Origin: Loktanella sp. 3ANDIMAR09
GTDB taxonomy: Bacteria; Pseudomonadota; Alphaproteobacteria; Rhodobacterales; Rhodobacteraceae
DNA: 64,000 bases
Direction: 5' to 3'
Assembly: GCF_001420005.1 (NCBI RefSeq)
Contig: NZ_LJAK01000004.1
Span: 124,001-188,000 of the forward strand
Shown here: in pieces, positions 63,227 to 64,000 of the stretch
How the letters are laid out: each line of letters begins with the position of its first letter
How positions within the stretch are numbered: the first letter of the stretch is position 1
Made by a program: the position numbers and the translations under genes
Notes under the pieces: model-generated
The model's database searches: none
What the model saw: the letters and a program-made list of their open reading frames with translations, nothing else
Told to the model about the DNA's origin: nothing

Positions 63227-63502
63227 ATGCTTGACTGGATGGCATGGACCTGGCCCACGGCCACGTTCTTTATCGTGATCGCAACGCTGCTGGTGACCTT
63301 TACCGTGCTTGCGATCAAATTTCCCGAAACACCCCGCAAGGGTGTGCTACGGATCGAGACCACGCGCGGTGACCGTTTGTTCATCACGCTTCTGGGGTCT
63401 GCATTTCTCAATCTGGCGTGGTTGGGTCTGGGGCTTGGGCCCCAGCCATACGCGCTGATCGTCTGTCTGGTCTTTGCCGCTGCGGTATTCCGCTGGGTCT
63501 AG
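63227..63502 (+). CDS. DUF2160 small membrane protein of the glycerol operon
   Basis: A 91-residue protein with helices near 10-30, 50-70 and 73-90, matching DUF2160. Genes of this family stand between the permease and binding-protein genes in glpSTPQV-type operons (called glpU), and may be an accessory subunit. ATG follows GAGAGGAAC. Confidence 0.85.
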   Translation: MLDWMAWTWPTATFFIVIATLLVTFTVLAIKFPETPRKGVLRIETTRGDRLFITLLGSAFLNLAWLGLGLGPQPYALIVCLVFAAAVFRWV

Positions 63503-63515
63503 ACCACGTCAAACC

Positions 63516-63537
63516 CCATCCCAGCCGATCGGGATGG
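63516..63537 (+). promoter_or_regulatory. Stem-loop before glpV
   Basis: CCATCCC and GGGATGG form a 7-bp stem with an 8-base loop, 36 bases before the binding-protein ATG. No T run follows, so it may stabilise the downstream glpV mRNA rather than terminate. Confidence 0.45.
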
Positions 63538-63573
63538 ATAACCAACGTTCGAACTTATGGGAGGAAACCTAAA

Positions 63574-64000
63574 ATGAACGTTCTATTGAAATCCTCGACC
63601 GCGCTGGGACTGGCACTTGCCATGACACAGCCGGCATGGGCCGACATGGCGGCTGCCATCGAATTTCTGGATGCGGAAATCGGTGACGTCTCGACCCTGA
63701 CCCGCGCCGAACAAGAGGCGGAAATGCAGTGGTTCGTGGACGCCGCCGCACCGTTCCAGGGCATGTCGATCAACGTCGTGTCCGAAACGATCACGACGCA
63801 TGAATACGAATCCCAGGTGCTGGCACCCGCGTTTTCCGCCATCACCGGCATCAACGTGACCCACGACCTGATCGGCGAAGGCGACGTTGTCGAGAAACTG
63901 CAAACGCAGATGCAGTCGGGCGAAAACATCTATGACGCCTTTGTCAACGATTCCGACCTGATCGGCACCCACTGGCGCTATCAGCAGGTGCGCAACCTGA
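63574..64000 (+). CDS. glpV: Glycerol ABC transporter substrate-binding protein GlpV, 5' part
   Basis: The first 142 residues of a periplasmic binding protein, cut by the window end. Signal peptide NVLLKSSTALGLALAMTQPA and cleavage after WADM are clear; the mature part has AFSAITGINVTHDLIGEG near 97 and EKLQTQMQSGENIYDAFVND near 116, typical of the large CUT1-type solute-binding proteins. ATG at 63574 follows GGGAGGAAACC. Its place at the operon end fits GlpV. Confidence 0.88.
   Translation, partial: MNVLLKSSTALGLALAMTQPAWADMAAAIEFLDAEIGDVSTLTRAEQEAEMQWFVDAAAPFQGMSINVVSETITTHEYESQVLAPAFSAITGINVTHDLIGEGDVVEKLQTQMQSGENIYDAFVNDSDLIGTHWRYQQVRNL

Overview
The window is a GC-rich, densely packed stretch of an alphaproteobacterial chromosome, most likely a marine Rhodobacteraceae (Roseobacter-type) bacterium. 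The inference rests on gene content: three TRAP-type transporter gene sets, a GlpSTPQV-type glycerol/glycerol-3-phosphate ABC operon, an Irr-type palindrome before dps, boxes resembling the Rhodobacterales iron motif before hemP and exbBD-tonB, choline-sulfatase next to a betaine transporter, and a pimeloyl-type beta-oxidation operon. No rRNA, tRNA, CRISPR array or intact transposase was seen.

Layout. 0-1.3 kb: the end of a SnoaL-like gene and a DUF924 gene. 1.3-2.1 kb: about 850 bases without a convincing gene, holding the first ~21 codons and ribosome-binding site of a broken dusA, which looks like the att-site scar of a dusA-targeting element. 2.1-6.7 kb: an iron block (small ORF, hemP, DUF1289 gene, unknown gene, dps, then a secreted unknown protein, exbB, two exbD and tonB) with two hemP iron boxes, an Irr box and an exbBD-tonB iron box. 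6.8-9.0 kb: an MBL-fold hydrolase, an exported intradiol-dioxygenase-like protein and a secreted spondin-like protein.

9.3-24.2 kb is an unusual catabolic region around a LysR regulator. To its left, on the minus strand, are a VOC extradiol-type dioxygenase, a Rieske ferredoxin, a cyclase-family hydrolase and a fused TRAP permease, with the TRAP binding protein facing them. To its right are an FAD monooxygenase, a C-C-hydrolase-like alpha/beta hydrolase, a cupin, an extended SDR, an FAH-family hydrolase and malonyl-CoA synthetase, followed by a 2-hydroxyacid dehydrogenase and an arylformamidase-like hydrolase. Together these suggest import, oxidation and ring cleavage of an aromatic or N-heterocyclic compound with malonate as one product; the substrate cannot be read from the sequence. 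24.2-31.6 kb: an SDR and a divergent aminoglycoside-phosphotransferase-like kinase, a two-component system divergent from an EF-hand protein and an MsrQ-like haem membrane protein, purU, and a DUF4166/DCC pair.

31.6-39.3 kb: a xylose-type ABC transporter (xylG-xylH-xylF) divergent from a ROK regulator that is translationally coupled to a CRTAC1/ASPIC protein, then a di-haem cytochrome c peroxidase. 39.4-44.3 kb: a glycine-betaine-type ABC transporter and choline-sulfatase, for osmoprotection. 44.3-56.5 kb: glutaryl-CoA dehydrogenase, a pimFBCDA-like operon for dicarboxylic acid beta-oxidation, an IclR regulator and a TRAP transporter. The pim-like promoter and the TRAP promoter carry near-identical palindromes with the same architecture, so uptake and degradation probably form one IclR regulon. 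56.7-64 kb: glpR divergent from glpD-glpS-glpT-glpP-glpQ-DUF2160-glpV, the last cut by the window end.
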